From assembly GCA_012295275.1 (NCBI GenBank), contig CM022672.1:18783894-18847893 (forward strand): DNA of 64,000 nt. The letters are read 5' to 3'. The notes beneath the pieces were generated by a model that saw only the letters and a list, made by a program, of their open reading frames with translations, ran no database searches and was not told the origin of the DNA. The DNA is from Chrysomallon squamiferum. Taxonomy: Eukaryota; Mollusca; Gastropoda; Neomphalida; Peltospiridae. Both the position numbers and the translations under genes were made by a program. This document shows, in pieces, positions 1 to 13,379 of this stretch (positions within the stretch are counted from its first letter, which is position 1; every line of letters starts with the position of its first letter).

Positions 1-27
1 AAAAAAAAAAAAAAAAAAAAAAAAAAA
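1..27. repeat. Poly-A run at window edge
   Basis: An uninterrupted A run of 27 bases opens the window. It could be the tail of a retroelement lying outside the window. Bases 28-309 after it hold nothing I recognise. Confidence 0.7.
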
Positions 28-309
28 GAATTTAAAAATTTCAGAAACTAGTGAATTTAATGACTTTCAGAGCTTGAAATGAAATGTATAATTAAGTCCT
101 TTTTTTCACACGAAAAACGTGTTTCTTGCAAAGCGTGAACTTTAACTAAACCACGTATCAGTTGATTACAGAAATGTCGTAGTTTGGAACGTAACATCCA
201 GGGACAAAAAAAGGCCTCATAAATAATGCTGCTTACGGCTACGTTATAACATGTCAAAATGTTTTCTCAAAACAGACTCTATACGCTTGTTAAACTACAG
301 TTATCCTGA

Positions 310-1065
310 CATAAAATACACTTGTTATCCTGGACAAAACACACTTCTTATACAATACTAACATACACATGTTATCTTGTACTAAAATACACTTGTTATC
401 CTGTACTAAAATACACTTGTTATCCAATACTAACATACAGATGTTATCCAGTACTAACATATACTTGTTATCCTGTAATAACATACACTTGTTATCCGGC
501 ACTAACATACATTTGTAAAGCATTACTAGCATACACTTGAAATCCATTACTAACAAACATTTGTCTGCCATTATTAATAGATGTTTTTGCCCAGTACTAA
601 CATACACGTGTTATCCAGTACTAATATGCACTTGTTATCCAATACTAACATACACATGTTATCCAGTACTAATATGCACGTGTTATCCAATATTAACTTA
701 TACGTGTTATCCAGTACTAATATATATTTGTTATGCAATACTAACATACACTAGTTATCCAGTACAAACATATACGTGTTATCCCGTTCTAACATACACT
801 AGTTATCCAATACTGACATATACGTGTTGTCCAGTGCTAATATATACTGGTTATCCTTTACTAACATAAATGTGTCATCCTGTTCTAACATACACTTTTA
901 TCCAAAAGTAATATATACTTGTTATCTAGTACTAATATACATTTGTTATCCAGTACTAACATACACGTGTTATCCAGTACTACTTTATACTTGTTATCTA
1001 GTATTAACATATACTTTTTATCCAGTTCTAATATAAACCTTTGATCAAATATTAACATGTAACTG
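310..1065. repeat. Minisatellite, about 24-bp unit
   Basis: About 30 tandem, imperfect copies of a unit close to 'actaacatacacttgttatc' plus 'cagt'. Copies vary by substitution (cttg/cgtg/ctag, ccag/cctg/ccaa), and the edges fade at about 310 and 1065. Because 24 is divisible by three, frames stay open on both strands and give repetitive CYPVLTYT-like peptides, which are not genes. Confidence 0.9.
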
Positions 1066-2057
1066 TTATTAACTTAACAGAAGCAATGTAGCAGCAGCTG
1101 AAGATTTTAATTTATTTGAAATAGTTGAATTCATGGCAGTTTTAATTATTTATTTTTTCTGCATTTTCAGTAGTAGTTACAATAGTAGTAGCTGTAGCAG
1201 TAGCAATAGTAGTAGTGGTAATGTAACTGTGTGGTAGAAACAATTGTGATAACTGTATTATATGTAGTGGTGATAATGGTGGCCAATAACAAAAAAGATA
1301 ATACATTTAGTCGGTTTAGTTAATTTACAACGTTTGTATCAGAGAACAAATTAGTCTTGTGCACTATCCAAGACTGCGTATATACAAAAATAAAAATAAA
1401 AATATATATAAATAAAGCGTAAATAAGAAATAGCAAAATACTACTGTAACTCGTCTTTTGATGAAATGGATTTTACATGTCTCTCGATAAATGGTTTGTA
1501 GGACGAGAAGAACCCTTCTATGCGAGACATACGCAAACTCGAATCTGACATGTTCCTGATCTTTAAAGTTTCTTGTTATTGGTTTTTCGTGTCGGAGTAA
1601 CACGTCCTTATAGTTAAATAAACATGAGATTTGATCGATTCAATCAGCGGGCCAAAGTAAAGGGTTGTTTTATAAGTTTGCAGTCATGCTAAGAAACACA
1701 AGGAGCATGTCGGTGTGTTATCTCAACTTGTCATGATTTGCTTTCTTTCTTTGTGAAAATAACGTATGAAGAAGAAAGTTAACTGCCGGTTGAAATAAGC
1801 TGTGATTTCCTGCAATATATAAACACTGGTATATTTTTTTTTATGTTGTGTATTATAATTAATAATAATTATACGCAATAATACAAATTTATTTTGTGCA
1901 AATATTAAGCTAGATAGACACATACACATATACAAACATTCACACAACCACAGAAAAGTAGCTAGAAACATTTTTTTTCTATTCAGATATAGGATATATA
2001 GTACTAGTAGTAGTGATAGCAGTTGAGCCGTAGCAGTGGCAGTGGTAGTAATAGTGG

Positions 2058-2058
<1 letters not shown>
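1066..2058. other. Gene-free AT-rich stretch
   Basis: I see no gene here. There is a degenerate (AGT/AGC)n patch at about 1163-1240 and T- or A-rich low complexity. Short open frames on the minus strand at 1364-1603 and 1723-1971 lack recognisable motifs. Confidence 0.5.

Positions 2059-2121
<63 letters not shown>
2059..2121. repeat. (TAG)n trinucleotide microsatellite
   Basis: About 21 perfect AGT/TAG units, preceded from about 2005 by interrupted units. The poly-valine frame across it is an artefact. Confidence 0.9.
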
Positions 2122-3204
2122 TATAATACTAAGTTTTAGTATTAATTGTATTTTATTTTATTTTGTTTTTATTTTTATTTTATTTTTTTTATTTCCATCG
2201 AAAGAGACCTTCTTTGAAAGCCGTGTTGTTTTGGAGATTTTTATTTTTATTTTTATTTTTTCTAATTTCAGCTGTGAATCCTGTGTCACACATCCACTGA
2301 CTCATACTTCTGAATTCAGAGCAATGTCTTTCAGTTAATGCATCATTTTTAAATTTGACAACACTAAAGAACTGCATGACAAAACTATGTGGAGTAAACA
2401 GTTCATATTTTAAAAATAATCAAATAAAAATACCAGATCGAAGTAATTATTCTGCATCAGTAGAAATAATAACACTTAACAGGCGTTAACTTTAATAATA
2501 AAAAACTAAATCTTAAATCAGAGTTATAATGTTACAAGAAAATAAGTAACAAAAATTTAGATATAACTGTTTCTTACAAATCTGATCATAAATTACATTT
2601 GTCAGGAGCGGACTGACATGATGGAGAGAGTCCATATCTGCTCTTTCTATTTTACTTTTTCAACCAGTAGTCTTCATCTTCTTTATTTCTTTATTGTTTT
2701 ATTATTAATTTTTATTATTGTTAATATTATTATTATCATTATTATTATTATTTATTCTTTTTTTTAAACTATTTAACATTCATGTATCAAAACAAATTAC
2801 GTTTTAAAATGCAGGAAAATAAATAATTAAAGTACCTATGAATTCAACTGTCCAAGATAATTTTTGATATTAACTACAATTACATTGCGTTTGTTCTTTT
2901 TGTGTCTTGTTAATCTAATCTACAAAAACCGAATGAACAAAATAAATAAAAGAAACACAAAATAATATATTAATAAACAAAAATATCATGAAATAAAAAA
3001 CTTGAAATTTTTTTAAAAATTAAAAAAAAAAAAAAAAAAAACACAACAAAAGCAACAAAATTAACACGAAAATGACTACAACTCTAAGCTATCCGTCACT
3101 GTATGTAAGAGAAAATAAATAATGATAAAAGTTTTATTTAGCGAGACGCCCAACTCATTTTTGATCTGTAGTTAAATAGAATCTTACTGACTAATTAGCA
3201 TACC
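2122..3204. other. Gene-free AT-rich stretch
   Basis: TTTTA-rich low complexity lies at about 2150-2260, degenerate ATT at about 2700-2755 and poly-A at about 3022-3041. No coding signal is recognised. Confidence 0.5.
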
Positions 3205-3315
3205 TATAATGAGAGAAGAAGCCCTCTGTCGCCGGGCCATAGGCTACTCTTTTCAGATCAGCAGAAAGTAATCTTTTAAATAAGGTTTCCCATAGGCATT
3301 GTCTGGTGTGTGGGT
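3205..3315 (-). mobile_element. SINE-A core fragment (molluscan-type core)
   Basis: The plus strand reads a diverged reverse complement of the core shared with the elements at 42830-43092 and 46503-46745. Landmarks are 'aatgagagaagaagccctc', 'gtcgccgggccataggctac', 'tcttttcagatcagcag' and 'gtttcccataggca'. Only the core and the start of the tail side are present, and no tRNA-like head is seen. The family assignment is by eye. Confidence 0.65.
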
Positions 3316-3407
3316 AAAGTTCAGTGGACTAAAGAAACTAGAGCAACATAGTTTTGCCTCGACCACAGCATTAATATAATTTTATGATCATTATTTATTA
3401 CATTCAA

Positions 3408-3915
3408 AGTATAGTATAGTATAGTATAGTACAGTACAGTACAGTACAGTACAGTACAGTACAGTACAGTATAGCATAGCATACATAGCACAGTATAGTA
3501 TAGCACAGTCTAGTATATAATAGTACAGTATTGTACAGTACAGTAAAGTACAGTAGTATAGTGTGATGTGGTACAGTATACTGCAGTGGTATACAGTACA
3601 GTATAGCTTGGTACTGTACAGTACAGTATAACTTGGTACTGTACAGTATACCTTGGTACTGTACAGTATAGCTTGGTGCTGTACAGTGTAGTACAGTACA
3701 GAAAAGTATAGTACAGTACAGTATAGTATAGGCACAGAACAGTACATCACAGTACAAAATAGTATAGAATAGTATAGTATAGTATAGCACAGCATAGCAT
3801 AGTAAAGTATAGTACAGTATAGAACAGTATAATATAGTATAGTATAGTATAGTATATAATAGCATAGTATAGTATAGTATAGAATAGTATAGTATAGTAT
3901 AGCACAGCGCAGTAT
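3408..3915. repeat. Pentanucleotide array (TATAG/TACAG)n
   Basis: About 100 copies of a 5-bp unit alternating between 'tatag' and 'tacag', with a purer TACAG block at about 3430-3470. From 3590 to 3690 there is a higher-order repeat of about 25-30 bp containing 'cttggtactgtacagtat'. Its tyrosine/leucine/cysteine-rich minus-strand frames are repeat read-through. Confidence 0.92.
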
Positions 3916-4284
3916 AAATAAAAATTAACCACGCTTTGGAAGATGACCAAGATTATATAAATATTTTTTATGTTAACAGAAACTGATTGAACATATTTAA
4001 GAACATTTTTAAAAAATTGGATAAAAAATCTTCTTATAATGTGTGCACGTGGTACTGCTTTGATATATTCATATTTCAATAAATGAGATATAAAACAAAA
4101 GTGCCTCTGTAATGAATGAATGCAAATACAGACTCTTTACTTTGTGCACTTTGCAATTCTAATGCCTCATTAAGCGATCGCTTGCTGAATACAGATATAA
4201 CAGTATTTTTTTTTTCATTCATCAGACGGAGATAGAAAAAAAAAAGCCACCTAATCTCTAAAGATCAGTTTACTGAATGTGCAG
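3916..4284. other. Gene-free stretch
   Basis: Ordinary AT-rich sequence. I see no gene or repeat that I can name. Confidence 0.45.
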
Positions 4285-4360
4285 CGTCTGTCAGACTCAG
4301 TGACTCTGTGGTTAAGCTACGAGTCTTTGACATGTAGGCTCTTAGATCGCATACCCTGGA
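4285..4360 (+). mobile_element. Possible tRNA-derived SINE head (degenerate)
   Basis: 'tctgtggttaagctacgag' resembles an A box, and 'tagatcgcataccctgg', about 40 bases on, resembles a B box. No cloverleaf can be completed, so this is not a tRNA gene. It is probably an old SINE fragment. Confidence 0.35.
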
Positions 4361-4967
4361 CTGACTTAGTTCATTTTATGGGGATAATTGATTGATTTCG
4401 ATGGCTTGAATGTGGAAATCAAAAAATGATTTAACAGTGAAATTAAAAAAAAACAAAAAACAGGAAAGAGTCTGCGAATAATATATTAATATTTATATAC
4501 AATATTACAAAAAATATATATATATATATGTATTTATTGCTAGAGAAATTAATATTATTGAAAAATTGTAACTGACAGGTATCAAATTCAGCATTTATCC
4601 TGCGTCAGTTATAGTTTCTTTCCTTTATTCATAAAATAGAGATTTGCAATTGGAAAATAATAAAAACAGAATAAGAAAAAAATACACTTTACGAGGAATA
4701 TAATTGATTTGGTTGATTCATTTGTACTGAAGAAAGAATTGTTTTATTTCACTGTCATCACATTTCTATTTTGAGGACATATGACGTAATACACGTGGTT
4801 GTCAGAAGACAGGAAATCTGAGGTCGACGGGATATGGCTATTTATTTTCATTCAGGCATCTTTTATGAGCATCTTGTTATAAATGGTAAAGCGCAAACCA
4901 AGGCTATAGAAATATCATTAGCGAGACACTAGCTGTATAGTGATACAGTCGAACAAGTTCACAAGAA

Positions 4968-5036
4968 GGAGTTGATCCCGACACCTATGACTACTGAACC
5001 TTACGATTCAACCATTGAACTACAGGCCAGCTCACA
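4968..5036 (-). mobile_element. Possible tRNA-derived SINE head
   Basis: Read on the minus strand, 'tgtagttcaatggttgaat' is a good A-box-like segment, and 'gtcgggatcaactcc' a B-box-like one at tRNA-like spacing. The acceptor stem does not pair convincingly. The sequence at 4361-4967 before it, and at 5037-5580 after it, holds no recognised gene. A lone B-box-like 'gttcaaatcccgac' occurs near 5230. Confidence 0.45.
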
Positions 5037-5576
5037 CCACAACCTTTGATTAACCAGTGTCGTAGAGCATTGGCTAGATCTGGAAATAAGCACTTAAAGA
5101 AGCCCTGAGGAAGATTGTTCCTGCAGTCATTCAATAGTTACGTATTCTATCCATGAAACGCTTTACAAAATAACCTCCAAGATTAATTTTCTATAGATCG
5201 TCTCAAGCTAAAAGATGTCAGTTTAGTTCAAATCCCGACAGAAAAGATCACGTTAAGTAAGTGAGCTGATATTCATTTATTGTCCCGCTTAACATATCGC
5301 CCTTCAGTGGAGACAGTTATCATTACGCCAGATATGTTTATATTGCTCAATAGGACAATTCGATGATCAGTAAATATGAACTGTAAATAAGCAGATGGAT
5401 TTAAAATACGACTGTGCTTTGAGAGTACAAAGAGAATGACCTTTCACTACAGAAATGTCATCATTTGTTCAGAGTCGAAATGAGATAATGGGAAAATAAT
5501 TAATAACTCATTAATAATAGTAGCAATTGTGATAATAATAACAAGAAGAAGAATGACAACGACAACGAATATTATG

Positions 5577-5641
5577 ATGATGATGATGATTATTATTATT
5601 ATTATTATAATTATTATTATTATTGTTATTATTATTATACA

Positions 5642-5674
<33 letters not shown>

Positions 5675-5679
5675 AAGAG

Positions 5680-5766
<87 letters not shown>
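5577..5766. repeat. Compound (GAT)n(ATT)n then (GA)n microsatellite
   Basis: A short GAT/ATT block (5577-5640) runs into a GA tract from 5644 to 5766 that is broken only by two 'gcaa' interruptions near 5673. Both strands give open frames of SLSL or RERE type, which are artefacts. Confidence 0.95.
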
Positions 5767-5768
<2 letters not shown>

Positions 5769-6019
5769 AATCATTGTTACATATGTACTTGAGTTATTTT
5801 AGCCCAAATATAAACAGTCGAAACGATAACCAGATGTCATGCACGTTTACAAAGATAATATTATTGAGTATAATAAGAACTTAGTAAACAAAATAATGCT
5901 AGCACGTTTTAACAATCTCACTTGTTATTGTGCAGTAAGCAAATTCCATATGCCACCAAAATAAAGGTGTATGAATTTACATGATATTTGACCAAAATTT
6001 CGGTTTGTTAAAACAAGTC

Positions 6020-6525
6020 TTGGGTTTTTATAATTTAACATTTAATAGGAAACAACTTTATGAACATTTATTATTTAATATTTGGTTTTAAACATTTTTA
6101 TATGTGTTTATTATCGAATATTTAACATTTGTATGTGTATTTATTATTTAGTATGAAACATTTATATCAGTATTTATTATTTAACATGAAACATCTGTAT
6201 GTGGACTTAATTTTGAATATAAAGCATTTGTCTACGTATTTATTATTTAATATGAAACACTTTTCTGTGTATTTAACAATAAACATCTTTGTATGTATTT
6301 GTCATGCTTATTTAACATAAAACATTTATATGTGTATTTATTATTTAATATGAAACATTGTACTGTGTATTTATTATTTAATATGAAACACTTGTCTATG
6401 TATTTATTATTTATTAATATTTAACATATGTCTGTGTATTTACTATTTAATACGAAATATCTTTATGCATATCTTTTATTTAATATTTAATATGAAACAC
6501 CATTGTATTATTTATTTATTTATGT
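6020..6525. repeat. Minisatellite, about 33-36-bp unit
   Basis: Imperfect tandem copies of a unit close to 'tttattatttaatatgaaac' plus 'atttgtatgtgta'. Spacing drifts and the edges are diffuse. The sequence at 5767-6019 before it is unremarkable. Confidence 0.8.
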
Positions 6526-6540
6526 ATGGATTTGATTTGT

Positions 6541-6542
6541 TG

Positions 6543-6626
<84 letters not shown>
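6541..6626. repeat. (ATT)n microsatellite
   Basis: About 25 near-perfect TTA units directly after the minisatellite. Confidence 0.93.
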
Positions 6627-7647
6627 TAAATATCCAATATAGACAGTGTGAGCCCTCGAATGTCTGTCTGTACATAATGGATAAATTACATTCAGTATTT
6701 TTATACTGGTTATGTTTATTTGGATTTCCCGCTTGTAAATGCGGTAACGTACACTATACCCTTAAAGTAACCGATTTTTATTTCAGTGAGGGATGATCCA
6801 TGCTATTGTAACAAGAGTAATGAAAAAATATATATAATAATGGTTAGCTATCTTATTGCATTCTATTCTTTAAACAATGTTTTCTAATTAAGATCACATA
6901 CGAATATTAAACTACTTCTCACAAAGATAATTAGTGGTATTCATTTATGATCTCGCGGATAATTAGGTGCATAATATCCTTAAAAACATTGGACACTGTA
7001 TGATGTTAATGTGTATTGTTATGCTTTCACCTAATTTTTTATTTTATTTTATTTTTTTTATTTTTTCACTGTACTGGCTGAACCGAACTGAATTGAACTT
7101 TAGATAAGCTCAGGCTGAAGTCTACACTATTACACCTAGTGCAAAGCAATAAATATCACTGTGATGAAAAGAAGTGCATAAATCCATGCGAAAATAAACG
7201 CTAGATTCAAGAACGAAATTTAAAATGTTCTATTTAACGACAGTTACATATCCACACATTTCAGTCTTCTATCATAATTATGCATTTTAAACTTCTATTA
7301 TAATTATGCTTTTTTTTTTAATCTTCTGTTATTAAGTATGATTTATATTACATGAAATACGTTTATAATTCACGCTTTATATAGTTCTCTGAACGTACGC
7401 AAAGAACAGATAGAAGAGACAAACGATTTACAGTTTTAATAAATCTTGAACAAGCAATATTCAAAACAAAGCATCAGCAGGATTATTTGCACTTACTCGG
7501 AGCTTTCCTTCCCTTGCGGTTCCACTTTCCAAATACATGTCAGTGCAGCTTCAATACGGTCACTTAATACGTGAGCAAAATGAGCACAGTGCTTTAATAT
7601 AATGCAAAATTATTGTTTTTGAGAAAACAAAATGAAATTGGTTCTGA

Positions 7648-7688
<41 letters not shown>

Positions 7689-8892
7689 GAGGATCGGGCG
7701 AGCCTGATTTTCATTCTCTAAGTGATTTCTGTACAAGTGATGTTTTTTTTTACAATTCCCAGTGCTGAATTTTGCTGGGAAAATCCCCGGGTGACGTTTT
7801 TGCGTACAGCAATTTGAAAACATCTAGTTTAACTGAAAAGAATTTATCGACTGATTATTTTTAGATATTTATGTCACTTTGAATCATTTCCAAATATGAT
7901 ATAAAATAAAATTATCTGCGTTCTTTCAAACTCCTCTTTTTATTTTCATAAATAGTGCTTTTTGCCTGTGTTCATCACGAAAGGTATGAATCGATTACCA
8001 TCGAGAGAGGAGAAAGAATATTATTTATAGAGAGCATTTCAAAACCTTTAAAAATTGTTCAAATTGTTATATATTCATATATATATATATATGTGTTTGT
8101 GTTTGTCTGGCGTCTGATGTAGAGCGTATTGGCGTTATTCTCTTGTTCTATTGGGCTTATTTCTTTTCTTTTCTTTTCTTTTCTGTTTTTCTTTTTTTCG
8201 ATAAATGGTATTGGCGTTCTGTCCATGCATGCTTTTATCGTGAGTGTTCCTTCAGATGAGTGCCAGCTGGATCGGATAAATAACTGAAGACGTGCATCTC
8301 TTTACTACAGCAAGTATTTCTGTTATTGTGAGAAACTCGGTGCAGTGGAAATAAAACAGAAAATGTTGCATGTTGACATGAATGTCTAGGTTACCGGACT
8401 ACGATTACCTTGATCGCGATTAATGAAAAACGTTTGTGTAAATATTGAAGATTAATGATGAACTTCTATACAAATATTCGAGACTACAGATAACAATAAT
8501 TTCCGCCAGTTTTGTAAATGTTTTAAAACATTGTGTCAACTTCATTAGCAGATTTTTCACTCGCTTCTACTGGAGAGAATACGCTGACGTTTGGCTAGGA
8601 AACATCGTTTTCCGATTAGATCTACGATAATTCTGGCTACTATTTTTTTTTTTTTTTTTTAATTTTGAAAGGCAATATCATATGTAGCTCCCAGTTTAAA
8701 CTGAGTTATGTAAGGAATGGAGATGATTTGTTTGAAGAATCTGAAATCTACTTCCTGGTTCAAACGTCTGTGTTATTTCTATAATTTCATAACAGATATA
8801 AAATTACATTAGTCTGGACATAGATGAATATCTTAAGACTTACAAACATTAAGTTCATGGTAAGATTCAGCACAAGAAAATCCAAGATTTTG
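6627..8892. other. Gene-free AT-rich stretch
   Basis: No gene recognised over more than 2 kb. Low-complexity patches are a T run of about 34 at 7654-7687, a short AT repeat at about 8070-8092, (TTTTC)n at about 8161-8185 and a T run at 8643-8660. The open frames at 7560-7823 (-) and 8445-8630 (+) show no domain. Confidence 0.5.
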
Positions 8893-9035
8893 TATGTATG
8901 TATGTGTGTGTATGTATTTAAGTATCTACGTATGTGTGTATGCACGTATCTACATATGTATGTATGCACGTATGTATGTATGTATGTATTTATATGTGTG
9001 TGTATGTAAGTATGTATGTATGTATGTATCTTTGA
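8893..9035. repeat. Imperfect (TATG)n microsatellite
   Basis: TATG tetramers interrupted by TGTG, CACG and TCTA units. They give cysteine/tyrosine/methionine-rich open frames on both strands. Confidence 0.88.
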
Positions 9036-9191
9036 GTGTATATATTTATGTATATAATTTTCATATAAAACTAGACAACACGAGATTCGATATAGTTAAA
9101 ATATGTTGTTTATTATGCATCCAGTATCCAATTGAGCTAAAATTCAAAACAGACTATCGGTGGAGTCTAAAATCCAAGATGGCTGAAATAC

Positions 9192-9329
9192 ATGGTTTTT
9201 AGTATAAAACGATAATAACCTTCGTTAAATGAAATCATCTATCCCACTACAACCTATCTCATGGTTTTTAGTATAAAACGATAATAACCTTCGTTAAATG
9301 AAATCATCTATCCCACTACAACCTATCTC
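9192..9329. repeat. Exact 69-bp tandem duplication
   Basis: Bases 9192-9260 are repeated without any difference that I can find at 9261-9329. Each unit starts 'atggtttttagtataaaacg' and ends 'caacctatctc'. Perfect identity suggests a very recent slip or duplication, or an assembly join. Confidence 0.93.
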
Positions 9330-10170
9330 AGGTCCGAATCCTTCATTACAGCGACACCTTCATTCAAAGATTAGTTATAATTCACTAGCCGGACCCAGGC
9401 CAGACTCCATTAACAAGCAGAGCGCCACCTACAACATACAGGCACAGACAGTAACGAGATTATCTCCCTTGTCACGGTTGTCTGTTCATTTAAGCCAGAC
9501 GGAGAAATATAATGGTCTCAGCGTGGTTAATCCACCTTCGACTATTAGTTTACACAGTTTGCCGTAACAGACTCAAACTGAATTCAAGACACGATGCGGA
9601 TCTGAATAATAAAAGCTAATTTATATAAACACTACTGAGTTCTGAGTTTGTACGTAGTTTAGAACATAAATTAGAAGAAGACTTCAGATTATTAAACCTT
9701 TGTATATAATATCTATCTATCTATCTACACACACACTGTTTATCTGTCTGTCTGTCTCTCTCTCTCTCTGTATTTATCTATCGTTCTTTCTTTCTTTCTT
9801 TCCCTCTTCCAGAGTCACAGTAGTATTGTAACAACATTGTGATTTCTTCCTTTCTAACTACGGTCACGTGAACAGGGAATTACATGTTCAGAAAGCATCT
9901 ATCTAGGAGGTATATTTATATTTATATATTATTAAACATTAAATAAATTAATGCGTTTCCGAATATGTACAAAATTACTAATGTTTTGCATGATGTAAAC
10001 ATATTATTTTATTATCTGAATGAGTATTTTATTAATTATTATCATTCTTTTATTTTATTAGAATTTAAATGAGATAATTATTAAAATTGCATTATTATTA
10101 ACTTATTAATAAAATTATTATTTGTTATAATTATTATTAACATATTATTATTATTTTAAAATGATTATCG
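9330..10170. other. Gene-free stretch
   Basis: An open frame at 9298-9567 (89 residues, rich in S, P and L) begins inside the 69-bp duplication and shows no known domain, so I do not call it a gene. Minor (CTAT)n, (TC)n and (TTTC)n runs occur at about 9710-9800. The rest is AT-rich. Confidence 0.5.
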
Positions 10171-10196
10171 ATTAATTATTATTATTAATATGATTA

Positions 10197-10264
<68 letters not shown>

Positions 10265-10283
10265 TTATTATTATTATTATTTA

Positions 10284-10338
<55 letters not shown>
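10171..10338. repeat. (ATT)n microsatellite
   Basis: About 50 TTA/ATT units with a few interruptions near 10260-10285. Confidence 0.93.
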
Positions 10339-10919
10339 CTGGTTTCTTACGTTCTCTACTGAAATCGTTGTCAACGTTTGTTGTGGTATCAGATAATTAC
10401 CTTTCTTCACGAGGATGTTGTAATGGATGACAGGAAGTTGCTAACTTCATCTGACTGCTTTGTTTTCTTTTGATGCATTTTTTCCGTCCTCTTGCAATAC
10501 TAATTAGTAGTGAGTGATTATAACGCTGTTTTATTTTATTTCATTTTATTTCATTTTGTTTTTCAGAACTTACCTCTTTATGTCAACGAACAAAATTCTC
10601 AAATTTCTGTTGTGAATCATCAGGTAAAATAAAAAATAAAATCATTATTGGTGAGGTGTTTTTTTACAACATAGCAGATGATTTGTGCTTCATTATTTTA
10701 TTATATTATAATTGCTTTATTAATTCTTACTTCAACTGCTCTATCGATTTTCTCTCTCTCTCTCTCTCTCTCTCTGACTTTTCTACATATATCTTTCTCC
10801 GGCTGTTCGTCTCCTCATATTTATCTCTGTTAGTCCCTCTCTCTTTCTCTCTATCATATATATCTTATTCCATGTCTTTCTCTATTCTTCTGTCTTTCTG
10901 AATACATCGAATACACACA

Positions 10920-10954
<35 letters not shown>

Positions 10955-11950
10955 TCACACTCACTCATACATGCGTGGCTATAGACTTATGGAGACAAAA
11001 ATACAGTCATGTAAACCTGCGTGGGTGTTTTCGGATCAGATCGTCACCAACCAAGTCATTAGCGAATCCATACAACAAGCACATGAAACAATTCACTGAT
11101 CCATTTAACTGAAAAACTCCATCGATCTTACTAAAGTGCTGTTTTTTTTAAACGCAGCCAGCATTTAGGAAGATTTTTTTTATTTTTCTCTCAAATATTT
11201 GCCTCATGTTAAATAGGTTTACAGTAGCGTTATTTTAATTACGTTTAAACACCCTTCCAGAGCCTGTGTCGTCTGCATCCCTCCTCCGATATCGGTTGTT
11301 TCCCATGCTGTGCTTTCTTTTGAAACCCTGATCGAGTGTTGCCTTGAGATGAGACACAATTAATGGCTTGTTGAAAAGAAGATGATACTGTTTACGTCTC
11401 CGGGAATTACAGTTTTCAACGGGCAGAGAGACGAAAGAGTAGGTTTTCGAATATTTTAACCAAGGTCATTTTTCAAAATCGAGCAGTAAAGGTATTGATC
11501 CGCGCGTGAAAAAATAGTTCGTAATTAGCTTGGCGTGTTTGTTTAACAAAATAAGATTTACAGTTCAAAACATGATTGTTTTGAAAAAAAAAAAAAAAAA
11601 AAAAATGTCAAGAAAAACACGTTGTTGTTGTTGTTGTTTTTTAAATCAGAAGAAAATTAAAATTACATCGATTATCTTTTCATGAAAATTCAAAATTGAA
11701 CAGATACTTTTTTTCTTTTGATGTTCATGAGAGCAATAAGCACACACACGCACACCTATATATATATATATATTAAATGTTGTAAGCCAATAACAAAAGA
11801 AATTAAAACGTACTGAACAGATAAATTATCTAAATATCATTACAAACTGTGAAAATATTTCCTGAACCAATGTTCTATTTTCTCAAGACTTCTGACTCGA
11901 TTCTAAATACGTTCTCTTGCAATCTACCTGCAGCTGAAAAACGTAATCAG

Positions 11951-11981
<31 letters not shown>

Positions 11982-12482
11982 TTAAATCCGAACACGAAAT
12001 TTTAATATAACAGCCGCTAAAAATAGATCTGTTAATGCGTTCTCACGAAATAGTACGAAACTGCGCAGACAGAGTTAGCTTTCTCGGACGCTAGCCGCGA
12101 CGGACGTATTTTCTCAGAAAACGGCTGTCGGAAGCATGGAAGAAAGACGTCTTGACAGACTGATCAGCGTAATTCGGCTGACAAGTTTCACAGTGGAAGA
12201 CAGCGATACCATACTGAGTGTCGTGTTTTCTCAGAAAATAAAAACACAAAGTCTGAGATCAACATTCGCCGTGAAATCTAAGTTCGGAAGGACAAAGCAT
12301 AACATTTCAGCGTGGTGGTATTAAAATATTTCCAGACACTGTGCCTTGAATAATAAATGAAATCTAAATATTTCTGACTCATTCTTTCTTTTTTTTTTTT
12401 TTTTTTTTTTTTTTTCTCTCTATCCATGTTTGTCTCTCTTTCAGATCTCGTTCATTCCGATGTAACTTTTAATTCTTTCACA
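10339..12482. other. Gene-free stretch with short simple repeats
   Basis: Contains (CT)n at about 10751-10775, (CA)n at about 10914-10950, poly-A at 11584-11605 and 11951-11978, a small (TA)n at about 11757-11772 and poly-T at about 12390-12414. The 62-residue open frame at 12136-12324 has no recognisable domain. Confidence 0.5.
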
Positions 12483-12596
12483 GATAGATAGATAGTTAAA
12501 TAGATAGATAGATAGATAGATAGATATATAGATATAGATATAGATATATGGATGGATGGATGGAACCATGGAGTACATTTTGGATGGAGATCATAT

Positions 12597-12636
<40 letters not shown>

Positions 12637-12814
12637 TTAGATAGGATAGATAGATAGATTGAAACAGACAGACAGACAGATCAGATAGATAGAACTTTTA
12701 ATTCTTTCATAGATAGATAGATAGATAGATAGACAGACAGACATAGATAGATAGATAGATAGATAGAGAGATGGATGGATGGATGGATGGATGGATGGAT
12801 GGATGGATAGATAG

Positions 12815-12872
<58 letters not shown>

Positions 12873-12975
12873 GATTGATATTTATTCACCTATCAAACCA
12901 TAGTACATTTTTAGATCATATAGCTAGATAGATAGATAGATAGATAGACAGACAGATAGATAGATAGATAGTTAT

Positions 12976-13024
<49 letters not shown>

Positions 13025-13057
13025 AAGACAGACACACAGACAGACAGACAGACAGAC

Positions 13058-13100
<43 letters not shown>

Positions 13101-13174
13101 AAAAGACATACAGACAGATAGATAGATAGATAGATATAGACAGACACACAGACAGATCATATAGATAGATAGAT

Positions 13175-13222
<48 letters not shown>

Positions 13223-13292
13223 TAGATAGATAGATAGATATAGATATAGTCACCTATCAAACCATAGTACATTTTTAGATCATATAGCTAGC

Positions 13293-13379
<87 letters not shown>

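Noticed and set aside
537-869. 110-residue CYPVLTYT repeat frame
   Set aside because: The 24-bp minisatellite unit is a multiple of three, so the frame stays open by chance. No signal peptide or domain.
3391-3865. Overlapping minus-strand frames over the pentamer array
   Set aside because: The TACAG/TATAG repeat lacks stops on this strand. The peptides are compositional artefacts.
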